From an uncultured Gemmatimonadota bacterium (lineage in GTDB: Bacteria > Gemmatimonadota > Gemmatimonadetes > Gemmatimonadales > GWC2-71-9), in NCBI GenBank assembly GCA_937961295.1, contig CALGOK010000193.1, positions 1-19,707 of the forward strand: 19,707 nucleotides of DNA, written 5' to 3'. Below, in pieces: positions 7,117 through 14,669 of the stretch. The notes under the pieces were generated by a model. It made no database searches. It was given only the letters and a program-made list of their open reading frames with translations, and was not told the origin of the DNA. Positions within the stretch are counted from its first letter, which is position 1, and the number at the start of each line of letters is the position of its first letter. The translations under genes were made by a program, and so were the position numbers.

Positions 7117-8184
7117 TCAGAACTTGAACTCGGTGTGGAAGTACAGGGTGCGCCGCGAGGCGTTGAAGGCGTTGTTGGGCGAGCCGTGCTCCAGCGAGAG
7201 CAGGTCGGCGTCGACCAGGAACCGCACCTCCGGGGTCGCCTGATAGGACACCCCGGCGATCACCCGGGTCCGTTCGCCGCTGGCGAGGTCGGGGCCGGCG
7301 GGGTCGACCTCGGTGTTCGGGTCGTGCCGGTCGACCCGTGCGAGCAGCGCCAGCGGGCTCGATGGAAGGGCGTAGACGCCCCACGCCGAGAGGACCCGGC
7401 CCTTGGTCTCCGGTGCGTCGGCGGCGGTCGAGTCCTGCGTCACGGCGTACTCCAGCCCGAGCGAGACCCGCGAGTCCTGGTAGGAGAGCATCCCGAGGAA
7501 CCGCTGCCGGTCACCGCCGCCGTTGGCCTTGCCGACCAGCGCGAAGCCGGTGAGCCGCAGGCCGCCGGTCGCGCCGCCCTTGTCGGTCTCGAGCAGCCGC
7601 ACCGACACGCGCGCGGCAAGGTCCTTGTACTGATCGCCCGGGGCGCGTGAGTAGCCCTCGCCGTTGTAGATGCCCGCGGTGAGGTCCACCGCATCCCCGG
7701 CCCAGCTGCCATCGACGCTCAGGCCGAGGTCGCTGGAGGTGAGGTAGCCGCTGCGGTCGAGCGCCACCGATCCCTGCATCCGGTAGCCCCAAAGTTCCTC
7801 GATGTAGCCGATCACCGGGGTGTTGATCATGCCGAGCTTGAACCCGAGCGGCGAGCCCGCCGGGTCCCAGCCGAGGTAGCCGTACTTGAGCCGGAAGGTG
7901 AGCTGGTTCGAGGCGGCGCGGCGGCCATCGACGTCGGTGGTGATCCTGGCACTCAATCCCTTGTCGAACCTTGCCCGGAGCGTGATGTAGCTGCGGTCGA
8001 CGTCAAAGTTGTTGCCGCGTGCCGGGTTCGCCAGCGAAGAGTCGGTATCAAGCTGGTAACTGTAGTTGAGGTAGCCGGTGCCGCCGACGGTGACGGTGGG
8101 CTTGCCCTGCGCGAACGCCAGGGCAGGGAGCGAGACCAGCAGGGCGAACGCGCCCAGCAACGGGTTCCGACGCGACGTGACCAT
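7117..8184 (-). CDS. Phosphate-selective-porin-like outer membrane beta-barrel protein
   Basis: 355 residues. A signal peptide with basic N-terminus and hydrophobic core ends at an AFAQ-G type cleavage site near residue 26. The mature protein shows alternating polar/hydrophobic strands rich in Gly and aromatic residues (TVGGTGYLNYSYQL, SYITLRARFDKGL, LTFRLKYGYLGWD) and ends in HTEFKF, with the terminal Phe used for barrel assembly. The pattern resembles the OprP/OprO-type porin family; anion selectivity is not demonstrable here. The start is well supported by GGAGGAG seven to eight bases before the ATG. A Pho-box-like array lies ~110 bases upstream and pstS follows directly, so phosphate passage across the outer membrane is the likely role. 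Confidence 0.82.
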   Translation of the reverse strand: MVTSRRNPLLGAFALLVSLPALAFAQGKPTVTVGGTGYLNYSYQLDTDSSLANPARGNNFDVDRSYITLRARFDKGLSARITTDVDGRRAASNQLTFRLKYGYLGWDPAGSPLGFKLGMINTPVIGYIEELWGYRMQGSVALDRSGYLTSSDLGLSVDGSWAGDAVDLTAGIYNGEGYSRAPGDQYKDLAARVSVRLLETDKGGATGGLRLTGFALVGKANGGGDRQRFLGMLSYQDSRVSLGLEYAVTQDSTAADAPETKGRVLSAWGVYALPSSPLALLARVDRHDPNTEVDPAGPDLASGERTRVIAGVSYQATPEVRFLVDADLLSLEHGSPNNAFNASRRTLYFHTEFKF

Positions 8185-8291
8185 GAACAGCTCCTCCCGC
8201 CTCTCGTGACATCGACCTGCCCAGGCGCGGGCCAGCGTGTGGCGGGACTCCGCCGACCGGCGCGTGACGCGGTGAATACCTCACCGTGACG

Positions 8292-8339
8292 ATCACGTTC
8301 CAGTCGCCGAATGGTCACGAGTCCGTAACGGCGCGTGAC
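8292..8339 (-). promoter_or_regulatory. Extended Pho-box-like array upstream of the porin-pstS unit
   Basis: Read on the - strand, pentamers GTCAC (8339-8335), GTTAC (8329-8325), GTGAC (8318-8314), GCGAC (8307-8303) and GTGAT (8296-8292) follow each other at 10, 11, 11 and 11 bp. The first three are strong and the last two degenerate. The array sits in the 192-base gap between phoR and the porin gene and has the same repeat unit and orientation as the site before pstC, so it probably binds PhoB and drives the porin-pstS transcript. Confidence 0.65.
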
Positions 8340-8342
8340 AGT

Positions 8343-8358
8343 CTGGCCGGGAGGCCAG
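8343..8358 (-). terminator. Short GC hairpin after phoR
   Basis: CTGGCC (8343-8348) and GGCCAG (8353-8358) form a perfect 6-bp stem with a 4-base loop, 18 bases past the phoR stop and just before the Pho-box-like array. It could end the arsR-phoB-phoR transcript. No T-run is present, so this is tentative. Confidence 0.35.
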
Positions 8359-8376
8359 TGCCTGCGGGGATTTCGC

Positions 8377-9984
8377 TCAGCGGTCGGGGAACCAGCAGGT
8401 GATCGTGGTCCCGGCACGCGGCGTGCTCTCGGCCGAGACCCGGCCTCCGTGGGCCTCCACCATGTGCCGGACGATCGAGAGGCCGAGGCCGGTGCCGCCC
8501 TCCTCGCGGGAGCGCGACGGATCGACGCGGTAGAACCGCTCGAAGATCCGCGGCAGGTGCTCGGCGGGGATGCCGCTGCCGGTGTCGGCCACCGCGAGGG
8601 CGATCCCGTCGTCGACGCGTCGGCTGGAGACCGTGATCCGTCCGCCGGCCGGGACGTAGCGCAGCGCGTTGTCGAACAGGTTGCCGAGGATCTGTCGCAG
8701 GGCGTCGGGATCGACGGTCAGCGTGTCGGCATCGGTGGCGAGGTCGGTGGTGAACGTCATCCCCGCACCGTGGGCCCGGTCGGCGAACATCGCCCATGAC
8801 TCGGTCACCGCGACGTCGAGCACCACGGGCTCGGGGCGGGGGACCCAGCGGCCGGATTCGATCCGCGACAGGTCGAGGAGGTCGTCCACCAGGGTCTGCA
8901 TCCGTCGGGCGTTGCCGAGAATGGTGCGGAGGAAGCGCGCGCGGGTCTCCTCGTCCACGCCGCCGCCCGCCAGCGTTTCGGTGTAGCCCGAGATCGAGGT
9001 GAGCGGCGTCTTGAGCTCGTGCGAGACGTTGGCGACGAAGTCGCGCCGCACCGCCTCCAGGCGCCGCACTTCGGTGAGGTCGCGGAGGATGAGCACCGCC
9101 CCCTCGCCCTCGATCGAGCGCGCGTTGATGGCGAGGATGCGGCCGTCGAGCTCGAGCTCGCGGTCCTGCACCGCCCGCCCCTCGAGCACCTCGACCACCG
9201 CCTCGCGCGCGGCCTTGTGGCGGAACAGCGTGCGCAGCTCGGGGAGCGGTTCGTCGTCCGCGTAGCCGAGCAGCCGTCGCGCGGCGGGATTGGCGATCAC
9301 GATGCGTCCGCGCGCATCGGCGGACACGATTCCCTCGCCCATCGCGTCGACGATGGCGGTGCTCGCCGCCTTCTCGCGCTGCAGCGCCTCGAAGCGGTCG
9401 GCGAGCTCGCGGTTCATCTGGCGAAGCGCCTGGACCAGGCGATCGACCTCGGGGATCCCGGATCGGGGAAAGCGGGGCAGCTCGCCGTTGGCGATGGCGC
9501 GCGCGGCGCCGGAGAGCGTGACCAGCGGCTTGGCGATCGAGCGGCCGGCGACGAATGCCAGCACGAGTGCCACCAGCAGCGCCAGGACGGCGGCGCCGAT
9601 CATCGACCCGCGGGCCCGCGCCACGGCGGCATCGACGCCATCGAGCGGGGCCGCGACCATGATCGCGCCCGGGCCGCCGGGTACCGTCACGCGAAGGATG
9701 TTGGGGCCGAGGAGCGAATCGCTGGCCGCGAGGGTGGCGCCGCCGGCGTCGCGGACCACGATGCGGTGGCCGTTCTGCGCGCTCATCCGGTCGACCACCG
9801 CCTGCCACCGGCGCTGGTCCTCGGGCAGCAGCTCCGCCACCAGCCGCGCCTCGCGCTCGAGGCTGGCGCGGACGTCGTCCTCGAGCGACAGGCGCAGGGT
9901 GCGCTCGCTGCCCCAGATCAGCACGACCAGCGTGAAGACGACGACCGTGAATGTCCCGAAGACCAGCCGGCCGGCGAAGCTCAC
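8377..9984 (-). CDS. phoR: Phosphate-regulon sensor histidine kinase PhoR
   Basis: 535 residues from GTG 9984, overlapping the phoB stop (GTGA). In order: membrane segment near 7-26, a ~100-residue extracytoplasmic region, membrane segment near 128-148, a HAMP-like linker, a PAS domain near 205-300 (IVDAMGEGIVSADARGRIVIAN), HisKA with phospho-acceptor His322 in FVANVSHELKTPL, N-box NLFDNALRY near 435-443, G1 DTGSGIP and G2 GGTGLGLSIV near 497-506. This is the PhoR plan, although its extracytoplasmic part is larger than in enterobacterial PhoR, which has almost none. It phosphorylates PhoB in phosphate starvation and is held off by Pst-PhoU. The gene pair and the neighbouring pst operon fix the assignment well. 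Confidence 0.9.
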   Translation of the reverse strand: MSFAGRLVFGTFTVVVFTLVVLIWGSERTLRLSLEDDVRASLEREARLVAELLPEDQRRWQAVVDRMSAQNGHRIVVRDAGGATLAASDSLLGPNILRVTVPGGPGAIMVAAPLDGVDAAVARARGSMIGAAVLALLVALVLAFVAGRSIAKPLVTLSGAARAIANGELPRFPRSGIPEVDRLVQALRQMNRELADRFEALQREKAASTAIVDAMGEGIVSADARGRIVIANPAARRLLGYADDEPLPELRTLFRHKAAREAVVEVLEGRAVQDRELELDGRILAINARSIEGEGAVLILRDLTEVRRLEAVRRDFVANVSHELKTPLTSISGYTETLAGGGVDEETRARFLRTILGNARRMQTLVDDLLDLSRIESGRWVPRPEPVVLDVAVTESWAMFADRAHGAGMTFTTDLATDADTLTVDPDALRQILGNLFDNALRYVPAGGRITVSSRRVDDGIALAVADTGSGIPAEHLPRIFERFYRVDPSRSREEGGTGLGLSIVRHMVEAHGGRVSAESTPRAGTTITCWFPDR

Positions 9985-10685
9985 GGCTTGCGCGATCCCC
10001 GGTCGGCCCGGAAGCGATAGCCGAACCCGCGCACCGTCTCGATCATGTCGCCGATCCTCCCCAGCTTGGTTCGCAGGCGCTGCACGTGCATGTCGACCGT
10101 GCGGGTCTGGATGTCGGGCTGGGCGTCCCAGACCGTCTCGAGCAACTGGGGACGGGACTGCACCCGCCCGCGCCGCTCCACCAGCGTGACGAGGAGCTTG
10201 TACTCGGTGGCGGTCAGGTTCAACTCCGCGCCGTCGAGCGTCACCCGGTGGGCGCTGCGGTCGATGGCCAGCCCCTCGGCCACCAGCGTCGAGCCGGCAG
10301 CGACCGCCGGGGCCGCGAGTCGGCGCAGCAGCGCCTGGATCCGCAGTCCCAGCTCGGCCGGCGAGAACGGCTTGGTGAGGTAGTCGTCGGCGCCGAGGGT
10401 GAGTCCCTTGATCCGGTCGGGTTCCTCGCGCCGGGCCGTGAGCAGGATCACGCCCACGTCCCGCGTCTCGTCCCGCTTGCGCAGCTCGGCGAGCACGTCG
10501 AAACCCGAGACCCCCGGCAGCATCAGGTCGAGCACCACCACGTCGGGACGCTCCTCGCGCGCGGCCTTGAGCGCGTCGGGGCCGCTGTTGGCCGTCGACA
10601 CCCGGTACCCGGCCTTGGCGAGGTGGTACGCCACCAGGGCCGTGATGTCGGGTTCGTCGTCGACGACGAGGATGCGGTGGCTCAT
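9981..10685 (-). CDS. phoB: Phosphate-regulon response regulator PhoB (OmpR family)
   Basis: 234 residues. The receiver domain (1-120) has the acidic pocket VVDDEPD (Asp9, Asp10), phospho-acceptor Asp53 in VLDLMLPG, Thr83 and Lys105 in LTKPFSPAEL. The C-terminal winged helix (about 132-227) contains LTATEYKLLVTLV, the recognition region RTVDMHVQRLRTKLG and the wing VRGFGYRF. When phosphorylated it binds 11-bp direct repeats and recruits RNA polymerase; two such arrays lie downstream in this window. ATG at 10685 begins seven bases after the ArsR-type gene stop, and phoR overlaps its end, so the three genes are probably one transcript. Confidence 0.92.
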   Translation of the reverse strand: MSHRILVVDDEPDITALVAYHLAKAGYRVSTANSGPDALKAAREERPDVVVLDLMLPGVSGFDVLAELRKRDETRDVGVILLTARREEPDRIKGLTLGADDYLTKPFSPAELGLRIQALLRRLAAPAVAAGSTLVAEGLAIDRSAHRVTLDGAELNLTATEYKLLVTLVERRGRVQSRPQLLETVWDAQPDIQTRTVDMHVQRLRTKLGRIGDMIETVRGFGYRFRADRGSRKP

Positions 10686-10692
10686 GCGGGGG

Positions 10693-11052
10693 CTACGCCT
10701 CGGCCAGCGCGAGGCGCTGGCTGGTGTGGGTTCGGCTCCGCTCCAGCGCGGCGCCGTGCTCGGCCCTGAAGTCGCCATCGCGGCCGACGGCATCGAGGAT
10801 CGCGGTGAGCAGGCGCCCGGCGGCGCCCGATTCGCGGCGCAGGCGATAGAGGACGAACTGCCCGATCGGGGTGTCGCGCACCACGCCGCTCTGCCGCAGC
10901 ACGGCGAGGTGCCGCGAGACCGTGGGCTGCGGCAGGTCGAGGATCGCCTGCAGGTCGGACACGAACAGCGGCGCCGCGGCGAGGCAGTTGAGGATCCGGA
11001 GCCGGGTCGGCTCGGCCACCGCGGTCAGCAGTTCGACGGGCGAAGAGGACAT
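10693..11052 (-). CDS. ArsR/SmtB-family winged-helix regulator lacking the arsenic-binding cysteines
   Basis: 119 residues. The fold is clear: VAEPTRLRILNCLAAAPLFVSDLQ, then a recognition helix LPQPTVSRHLAVLRQSGVV, then a wing containing VLYRLR. In classical ArsR the segment before the recognition helix reads ELCVCDL; here it is PLFVSDL, so the metal-binding Cys pair is absent and the only cysteine is in LNC near residue 23. What it senses is unknown. It is the first gene of the arsR-phoB-phoR run, seven bases ahead of phoB, which suggests it controls expression of the two-component system. No Shine-Dalgarno is visible; an inverted repeat overlapping its start codon may be an auto-operator. 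Confidence 0.82.
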   Translation of the reverse strand: MSSSPVELLTAVAEPTRLRILNCLAAAPLFVSDLQAILDLPQPTVSRHLAVLRQSGVVRDTPIGQFVLYRLRRESGAAGRLLTAILDAVGRDGDFRAEHGAALERSRTHTSQRLALAEA

Positions 11053-11069
11053 ATTCGGCTGGACGAATA
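11052..11069. promoter_or_regulatory. Candidate ArsR-type operator overlapping the regulator start codon
   Basis: TATTCG (11052-11057) and CGAATA (11064-11069) form a perfect 6-bp inverted repeat with a 6-base spacer. AT-rich interrupted dyads of this form are common operators for ArsR/SmtB dimers. The dyad touches the start codon of the regulator at 11050-11052, so binding there would block expression of the arsR-phoB-phoR transcript. This is inferred from symmetry and position only. Confidence 0.45.
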
Positions 11070-11120
11070 CGCGCCCCGGGCCGCTCCCGCAAGCGCCGCG
11101 ACGTTGCCCGACCGCACCTT

Positions 11121-11142
11121 GTGACCGGATATTTACGACGTG
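11121..11142 (+). promoter_or_regulatory. Possible promoter just upstream of the nucleoside-salvage operon
   Basis: The AT-rich TATTTA (11130-11135) lies five bases before the GTG start and could be a -10 box giving a leaderless or nearly leaderless message; no Shine-Dalgarno precedes the GTG. GTGAC (11121-11125) and TTTAC (11132-11136) are also 11 bp apart, a weak echo of the Pho-box-like spacing, but a third GTGAC at 11140 is out of register. No convincing -35 was found. Confidence 0.3.
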
Positions 11143-11379
11143 ACCTCCGAGCGCATCCCCATCTTCCTCAACGGCGCACCGCTCCAGGCGGCCGCCGGGA
11201 CGACGCTCGGCCAGCTGCTGGCCGAGCACGAGCCCGACCTCCTGGCCGACCTCCTCGACGGGTCGGGTCGGGCCACCGACGGCCGCGGGATCGCCGTCGA
11301 CCCTGACGCCCGCGTCCATGCCGGGGCCATCTATCGTGTCTTCCGCTCCGCCCGCCGCGACCCCGCTGCCGATGCGTGA
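11140..11379 (+). CDS. Small hypothetical protein, possibly beta-grasp (ThiS/MoaD-like) fold
   Basis: 79 residues from GTG, ending in an 8-base overlap with the adenosine deaminase start (ATGCGTGA). The first part, RIPIFLNGAPLQAAAGTTLGQLL, resembles the beta-hairpin plus helix opening of ThiS/MoaD proteins, and GIAVDPDARVHAGAIYRVFRS resembles their closing strands. There are no cysteines. The C-terminal Gly-Gly needed for sulfur-carrier activity is missing; the protein ends in DPAADA. If the fold is right, it is not a standard sulfur carrier. The overlap with add shows it is expressed with the nucleoside genes. The gene is fairly secure; the family is a guess from pattern. Confidence 0.6.
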   Translation: MTSERIPIFLNGAPLQAAAGTTLGQLLAEHEPDLLADLLDGSGRATDGRGIAVDPDARVHAGAIYRVFRSARRDPAADA

Positions 11380-12391
11380 TCGCATCCGCCGCATCCCCAA
11401 GGCCGAACTGCACGTCCATCTCGACGGCTCACTGCGGCCGGCGACGATGCTCGAGCTCTCGCGCGCCGCGAACCGCGAACCGCCGGCGCCCGATGCCGAG
11501 GCGCTGCGGCGCTACATGCTGGTGGACGACGCGCGCGACCTCCCCGAGTACCTCGCCCGATTCGACCACACAATCGCCCTGCTGCAAACGCCCGAGGCGA
11601 TCGAGCGGGTGGCCTACGAGATGGTGCAGGATGCCGCCGCCGACGGGCTGGTGCATCTCGAGGTGCGCTACTGCCCGACGCTGTCGACGCGCGAGGGGCT
11701 CACCCTCGATGAGGTGATTGCCGCCGAGTGGCGCGGGCTGGTGCGCGGGATGGAGGAGACCGGGATCCAGGCCAGGATCATCAACTGCTCGCTGCGCCAC
11801 TTCGATCCGCAGGTCTCGGTGGAGATCGCCGAGCACTCGCTGCGCATGAAGCCGAACGGCGTGGTGGCGTTCGACCTCGCGGGGCCGGAAGCCGGGCATC
11901 CCCCCGAGCGGCATCGCGAGGCGTTCGAGATCGCGGCGCGCGGCGGGCTCGGCATCACCGTGCATGCCGGCGAGGCCGCGGGGTGGGAGAGCATCTTCGA
12001 GGCGATCCACGCCTGCCATGCCACGCGGCTCGGCCACGGCACCCGGCTGGTCGAGAATCCGGCGCTGCTGGAATACGTTCGCGACCGGCGGATCTGCGTC
12101 GAGGTGAACATCACCTCCAATGTCCAGACTCACGCCGTGCCGACCGCCGCCGACCATCCGGTGCGCCAGCTGTTCGATGAGGGAGTCGCCGTGACCCTCT
12201 GCACCGACTCCTGGCTGATGAGTGGCGTGTCGCTCACCGACGAGTACCTTCTCGCTCATCAGGAACTGGCCTTCACCCCGGCCGAACTCGAGACGATGGC
12301 GCTGACCTCCCTCGAGCACGCCTTCCTCCCCTGGCCGATCCGCCAGGCCCTCCTCGCCCGTGCGCGGGCCGACCTCGCGAGCCTCCCGTGA
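11372..12391 (+). CDS. add: Adenosine deaminase family protein
   Basis: 339 residues, a typical length. Zinc ligands are all found: HVH (His14, His16) in PKAELHVHLDGSLRP, His198 in TVHAGEA with catalytic Glu201, catalytic His222 in RLGHGTRL, and Asp279 in LCTDSWLMSG. The residue after Asp279 is Ser, whereas well-studied adenosine deaminases have a second Asp there that contacts the purine. Substrate preference may therefore differ (adenosine, deoxyadenosine or an adenine-derived futalosine). ATG 11372 was chosen because it starts just before the conserved RIPKAELHVHLDG and overlaps the previous gene. Together with the transporter and phosphorylase that follow, it would convert imported adenosine to inosine for phosphorolysis. 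Confidence 0.88.
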   Translation: MRDRIRRIPKAELHVHLDGSLRPATMLELSRAANREPPAPDAEALRRYMLVDDARDLPEYLARFDHTIALLQTPEAIERVAYEMVQDAAADGLVHLEVRYCPTLSTREGLTLDEVIAAEWRGLVRGMEETGIQARIINCSLRHFDPQVSVEIAEHSLRMKPNGVVAFDLAGPEAGHPPERHREAFEIAARGGLGITVHAGEAAGWESIFEAIHACHATRLGHGTRLVENPALLEYVRDRRICVEVNITSNVQTHAVPTAADHPVRQLFDEGVAVTLCTDSWLMSGVSLTDEYLLAHQELAFTPAELETMALTSLEHAFLPWPIRQALLARARADLASLP

Positions 12392-13833
12392 TCCTGCCCC
12401 TCCTCCTGCAGGCCCAGCAGACCGCCGCCGAGCGCTTCGAAGCGATCCGCGGCGGTCTCGACCTTCCGCTCGCCACGCGCCTCACCGGCGTGATCGGCAT
12501 CGTGGTGATGATCGGACTGGCGACCCTCCTCTCCTACGACCGCAAGCGGATCAACTGGCGGCTGGTGGCGAGCGGCGTGGCGCTGCAGGTGGTGTTCGGG
12601 CTGCTGGTGCTCAAGACCGGCGCGGGACGGGCCGTCTTCGAGACGCTCGGCAACTGGATCACCGCGCTGCTCGGGTTCCAGGAGGAGGGGGCCCGCTTCG
12701 TGTTCGGCAACCTCGTCAACAACACCGTGCCGGTGGGGCTTCCCGACGGGGCCGGCGGGGTCGACGCCAGCGCGGGCATGGTGGCGAGCACCGGGTCGTT
12801 CTTCGCCTTCAACGTGCTGCCGACGATCATCTTCTTCTCCGCGCTGATGTCGGTGCTCTACTACCTCGGCGTGATGCAGCTGGTGGTGAAGGGCCTCGCG
12901 TGGGGGATGCAGAAGACCCTGCGCACCTCGGGGGCCGAGACCCTCTCGGCGTCGGGCAACATCTTCCTCGGGCAGACCGAGGCGCCGCTGCTGATCAAGC
13001 CGTTCGTCGGCACCATGACGCGCTCCGAGCTGGCCACGGTCATGGTGGGCGGCTTCGCCACGGTCGCCGGAGGCGTGCTCGCGGCGTATGTGGGCATGCT
13101 CTCCGGCATGCTTCCCGGCATCGCCTCGCACCTGCTGGCGGCGAGCGTGATGAACGCCCCCGCGGGACTCTACCTCTCCAAGATCCTGCTTCCCGAGACC
13201 GAGACGCCGGCCACCGCTGCCGGCCTCCCCGACACCCTGGAAGCGAGCCGGGCCGAGGTGGACAAGCTGGAGACGCCCCGGCGATTCCGGCTCCGGCGCA
13301 CCGGGACCAGCGAAGGGAGCGCGATCGAGGCGGCCGCCAACGGCGCCGCCCAGGGCGTCCAGCTGGCGATCAATGTCGGCGCGATGCTCATGGCATTCGT
13401 GGCGCTGGTGGCGCTGATCAATGCGCTGCTCGGGTGGGGTGGCGGACTCGTCGGTGCCGACGGCCTGTCGCTCCAGTCGATCCTCGGGTTCGTCCTGCGC
13501 CCGGTCGCGTGGGCGATGGGCGTGCCGTGGCATGACACCGCCTACGTCGGCTCGCTGATCGGGCTGAAGACGGCGCTCAACGAGTTCGTCGCCTACGCCC
13601 AGTTCGCGAGCGACCTCGGCTCCGGCGTGGCACTCGACCCGCGCTCGGCGCTGATTGCCACCTATGCCCTGCTCGGCTTCGCCAACTTCTCGTCGATCGC
13701 GATCCAGATCGGCGGCATCGGCGGGATCGCCCCGTCGCGGCGCAGCGAGATCGCATCGCTCGGGCTCCGCGCGATGATCGCCGGCAACCTCGCCGCCTTC
13801 ATCTCCGCCTCGCTCGCCGGGATGCTGGCGTGA
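12388..13833 (+). CDS. CNT-family (NupC-type) concentrative nucleoside transporter
   Basis: 481 residues from GTG overlapping the add stop (GTGA). CNT signatures are clear: GNIFLGQTEAPLLIKPF near 190-206 (the first nucleoside-binding hairpin region) and ALNEFVAYAQF near 396-406 (the second), plus gate-like motifs FANFSSIAIQIGGIGG and MNAPAGLYLSK. Multiple hydrophobic segments span the inner membrane. Family members import nucleosides with Na+ or H+. It is longer than the ~400 residues of E. coli NupC; the extra length is in the N-terminus, a Gly-rich loop near 112-132 and a hydrophilic insert near 268-312. Overlaps with both neighbours indicate coupled expression for nucleoside uptake and breakdown. 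Confidence 0.92.
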   Translation: MILPLLLQAQQTAAERFEAIRGGLDLPLATRLTGVIGIVVMIGLATLLSYDRKRINWRLVASGVALQVVFGLLVLKTGAGRAVFETLGNWITALLGFQEEGARFVFGNLVNNTVPVGLPDGAGGVDASAGMVASTGSFFAFNVLPTIIFFSALMSVLYYLGVMQLVVKGLAWGMQKTLRTSGAETLSASGNIFLGQTEAPLLIKPFVGTMTRSELATVMVGGFATVAGGVLAAYVGMLSGMLPGIASHLLAASVMNAPAGLYLSKILLPETETPATAAGLPDTLEASRAEVDKLETPRRFRLRRTGTSEGSAIEAAANGAAQGVQLAINVGAMLMAFVALVALINALLGWGGGLVGADGLSLQSILGFVLRPVAWAMGVPWHDTAYVGSLIGLKTALNEFVAYAQFASDLGSGVALDPRSALIATYALLGFANFSSIAIQIGGIGGIAPSRRSEIASLGLRAMIAGNLAAFISASLAGMLA

Positions 13834-14669
13834 TCCGGCTTGCCGGCGACGAGGCCACCATCGCGCTGGCCGCCGAGGCGGTCCGCGACGCCATCGGCAC
13901 GCTCGAACCGCGCGTCGCCGTGGTGCTCGGTTCCGGACTTGGCGGACTTGCCGAGCGGATCGACCGGCCGGTGCGCCTCGGCTACGACCGGATCCCGGGG
14001 TTCCATGTCCCGAGGGTGGAAGGCCACAAGGGCGAGCTGGTGGCGGGCACCATCGCCGGGGTGCCCGTGCTGCTGCAGAGCGGCCGCTTCCACATGTACG
14101 AGGGGCACTCCGCCGCCGAGGCGGCGCTGCCGGTCCGGGTGTTCGCGACCCTCGGCATCCGCACGCTGGTGGTGACCAACGCCGCGGGGGGCGTGAACCC
14201 GCGCTTCGGGCCGGGCACGCTGATGCTGATCCGCGACCACGTGAACCTCACCGGTCGCAACCCGCTCGAGGGCGCGGTGCTCACCGGCGAGACGCGCTTC
14301 CCCGACATGACCGTGGCCTACGACGCGGAACTGCGCGCACTGGCGCGGCGCGTGGCCGCGGAGCAGGGGACCGCACTCGAGGAAGGCGTCTATGTCGGGC
14401 TGCTCGGGCCGAGCTACGAGACGCCGGCCGAGATTCGCATGCTGGCGACGATGGGCATCGACGCGGTGGGGATGAGCACCGTGGTCGAGGTGATCGCCGC
14501 GCGGGCCCGCGGGATGCGCTGCCTGGGGTTCTCGCTGATCGCCAACGCCGCGGCAGGGATGGTCGACGCACCGCTCGACCACGCCGACGTGATGGCGGTC
14601 GCGAAGGAGGCGGGCGGCAGGCTGGCGGAGCTCGTCGAGGGGATCGTCGGACGGCTGGGTGAAGGGTAA
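13830..14669 (+). CDS. Purine nucleoside phosphorylase (trimeric class)
   Basis: 279 residues from GTG overlapping the transporter stop (GTGA). Motifs of the trimeric PNP/MTAP family appear in order: phosphate loop VVLGSGLGGLA near 31-41, GRFHMYEGH near 85-93, VTNAAGGVNP near 115-124, LLGPSYETPAEIRM near 191-204 with the purine-site Glu, GMSTVVEVIAARARG near 214-228, and LIANAAAGM near 236-244. The Asn in LIAN matches the base-recognising Asn of inosine/guanosine-specific enzymes, where the usual sequence is LITN. It splits inosine or guanosine with phosphate, completing the path from add. The last codons (GGT GAA GGG TAA) already belong to the heptamer repeat that forms the following hairpin. 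Confidence 0.93.
   Translation: MIRLAGDEATIALAAEAVRDAIGTLEPRVAVVLGSGLGGLAERIDRPVRLGYDRIPGFHVPRVEGHKGELVAGTIAGVPVLLQSGRFHMYEGHSAAEAALPVRVFATLGIRTLVVTNAAGGVNPRFGPGTLMLIRDHVNLTGRNPLEGAVLTGETRFPDMTVAYDAELRALARRVAAEQGTALEEGVYVGLLGPSYETPAEIRMLATMGIDAVGMSTVVEVIAARARGMRCLGFSLIANAAAGMVDAPLDHADVMAVAKEAGGRLAELVEGIVGRLGEG

Noticed and set aside
12259..13533. Long - strand open frame opposite the nucleoside transporter
   Set aside because: His/Arg/Gly-rich low-complexity translation antisense to a CNT gene with intact signature motifs.
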